Shown piece by piece: positions 63,729 to 64,000 of a DNA stretch of 64,000 nt. The stretch's first letter is position 1; each line of letters opens with the position of its first letter. A program made the position numbers and the translations under genes. This stretch comes from Agrobacterium arsenijevicii (GTDB lineage: Bacteria > Pseudomonadota > Alphaproteobacteria > Rhizobiales > Rhizobiaceae). The DNA lies in NCBI GenBank assembly GCA_000949895.1, contig JWIT01000005.1, positions 186,001 to 250,000 on the forward strand, read 5' to 3'. The notes beneath the pieces are model-generated. The model saw only the letters and a program-made list of their open reading frames with translations. It did no database searches and had not been told where the DNA came from.

Positions 63729-64000
63729 TTATGTCCTTTCATGCAGCCAGAATTGGCGGGAGGCTGCATCCATCCGCGACAGGAAACCGCCCCGCCGCAA
63801 CGTCTGCAAAACCTGACCACCGGCCGGCTCTTTCAATGTTATCGTCTTGTTGTTCTGTGCCGCGAAATTGCGCGAGGCTTCCATGAGCTGCACGAAGCTC
63901 AGATCGGCATCCGCGTCTTCCGGCACCTCGACCACCAGCCTGTCGGTGTCTCGAAGATGGTCCAGAAGAAGACCATGCGCGGCGGCAATCGACCGAATGG
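63729..64000 (-). CDS. STAS-domain protein (anti-anti-sigma factor-like), partial
   Basis: The last 90 residues of a small protein whose start lies right of the window. The pattern LVVEVPEDADADLSFVQLMEASRNFAAQNNKTITLKEP fits a STAS domain (aspartate-serine/leucine loop, then helix and strand). It ends one base before the cheY start, so it is cotranscribed. STAS proteins are found in several non-enteric che clusters; the role is not known. Confidence 0.7.
   Translation of the reverse strand, partial: IRSIAAAHGLLLDHLRDTDRLVVEVPEDADADLSFVQLMEASRNFAAQNNKTITLKEPAGGQVLQTLRRGGFLSRMDAASRQFWLHERT

Overview
The window reads as a chromosomal segment of an alphaproteobacterium of the Agrobacterium tumefaciens complex (biovar 1). 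The strongest markers are a protelomerase of the TelA type (25341-26669), which in this group keeps the linear second replicon closed, and the mprF/lpiA-acvB pair (21062-25044), which encodes lysyl-phosphatidylglycerol synthase and hydrolase. High GC content, dense ABC-transporter operons, TTG/GTG starts and rhizobial-type palindromic intergenic repeats agree with this. No tRNA, rRNA, CRISPR, IS element or phage gene was seen. Start codons were chosen by ribosome binding sites and protein N-termini; all functions are inferred from recognisable motifs and remembered family sequences, not from a search.

Layout. 1-962: 3' part-missing rutA (pyrimidine ring opening) behind a sigma-54 promoter and AT-rich palindromes. 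1367-1978: heme oxygenase. 2261-9125: a carbohydrate operon (NanA/DHDPS-family aldolase, GntR-FCD regulator, CUT1-type sugar ABC transporter, PfkB kinase resembling sulfofructose kinase YihV). 9258-20429: genes that fit use of D-amino-acid-containing peptides: DmpA-type peptidase, D-amino-acid transaminase, LysR regulator, D-aminopeptidase-like serine hydrolase, Dpp/Opp-type ABC transporter and membrane dipeptidase. 20492-25044: small membrane protein, MprF, AcvB. 25341-29369: TelA, an AT-rich gap and a five-repeat DUF1217 protein. 29442-36733: a complete gamma-resorcylate (2,6-dihydroxybenzoate) pathway in the gene order graR-D-A-F-C-B-E-K known from Rhizobium sp. MTP-10005.

36860-43303: lipoprotein, outer-membrane barrel, OmpR-type two-component system, and a TetR regulator divergent from an old-yellow-enzyme-type demethylase. 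43332-51934: an AfuABC/Fbp-type importer (ATPase, fused double permease, binding protein), then a second, paralogous binding protein next to a divergent response regulator and histidine kinase; this looks like a binding-protein-assisted sensor for the importer's ligand. 52054-64000: a chemotaxis-like cluster. A soluble receptor-like protein with an altered signalling tip faces a ParA/VirC1-family ATPase; beyond it run cheB, cheR, cheW, two closely similar mcp genes, a second cheW, cheA, cheY and a STAS-domain gene cut by the window end, all on the minus strand.

The parts least explained by known systems are the soluble receptor/ParA pair, the paralogous binding protein plus two-component system, and the kinase/aldolase carbohydrate operon.
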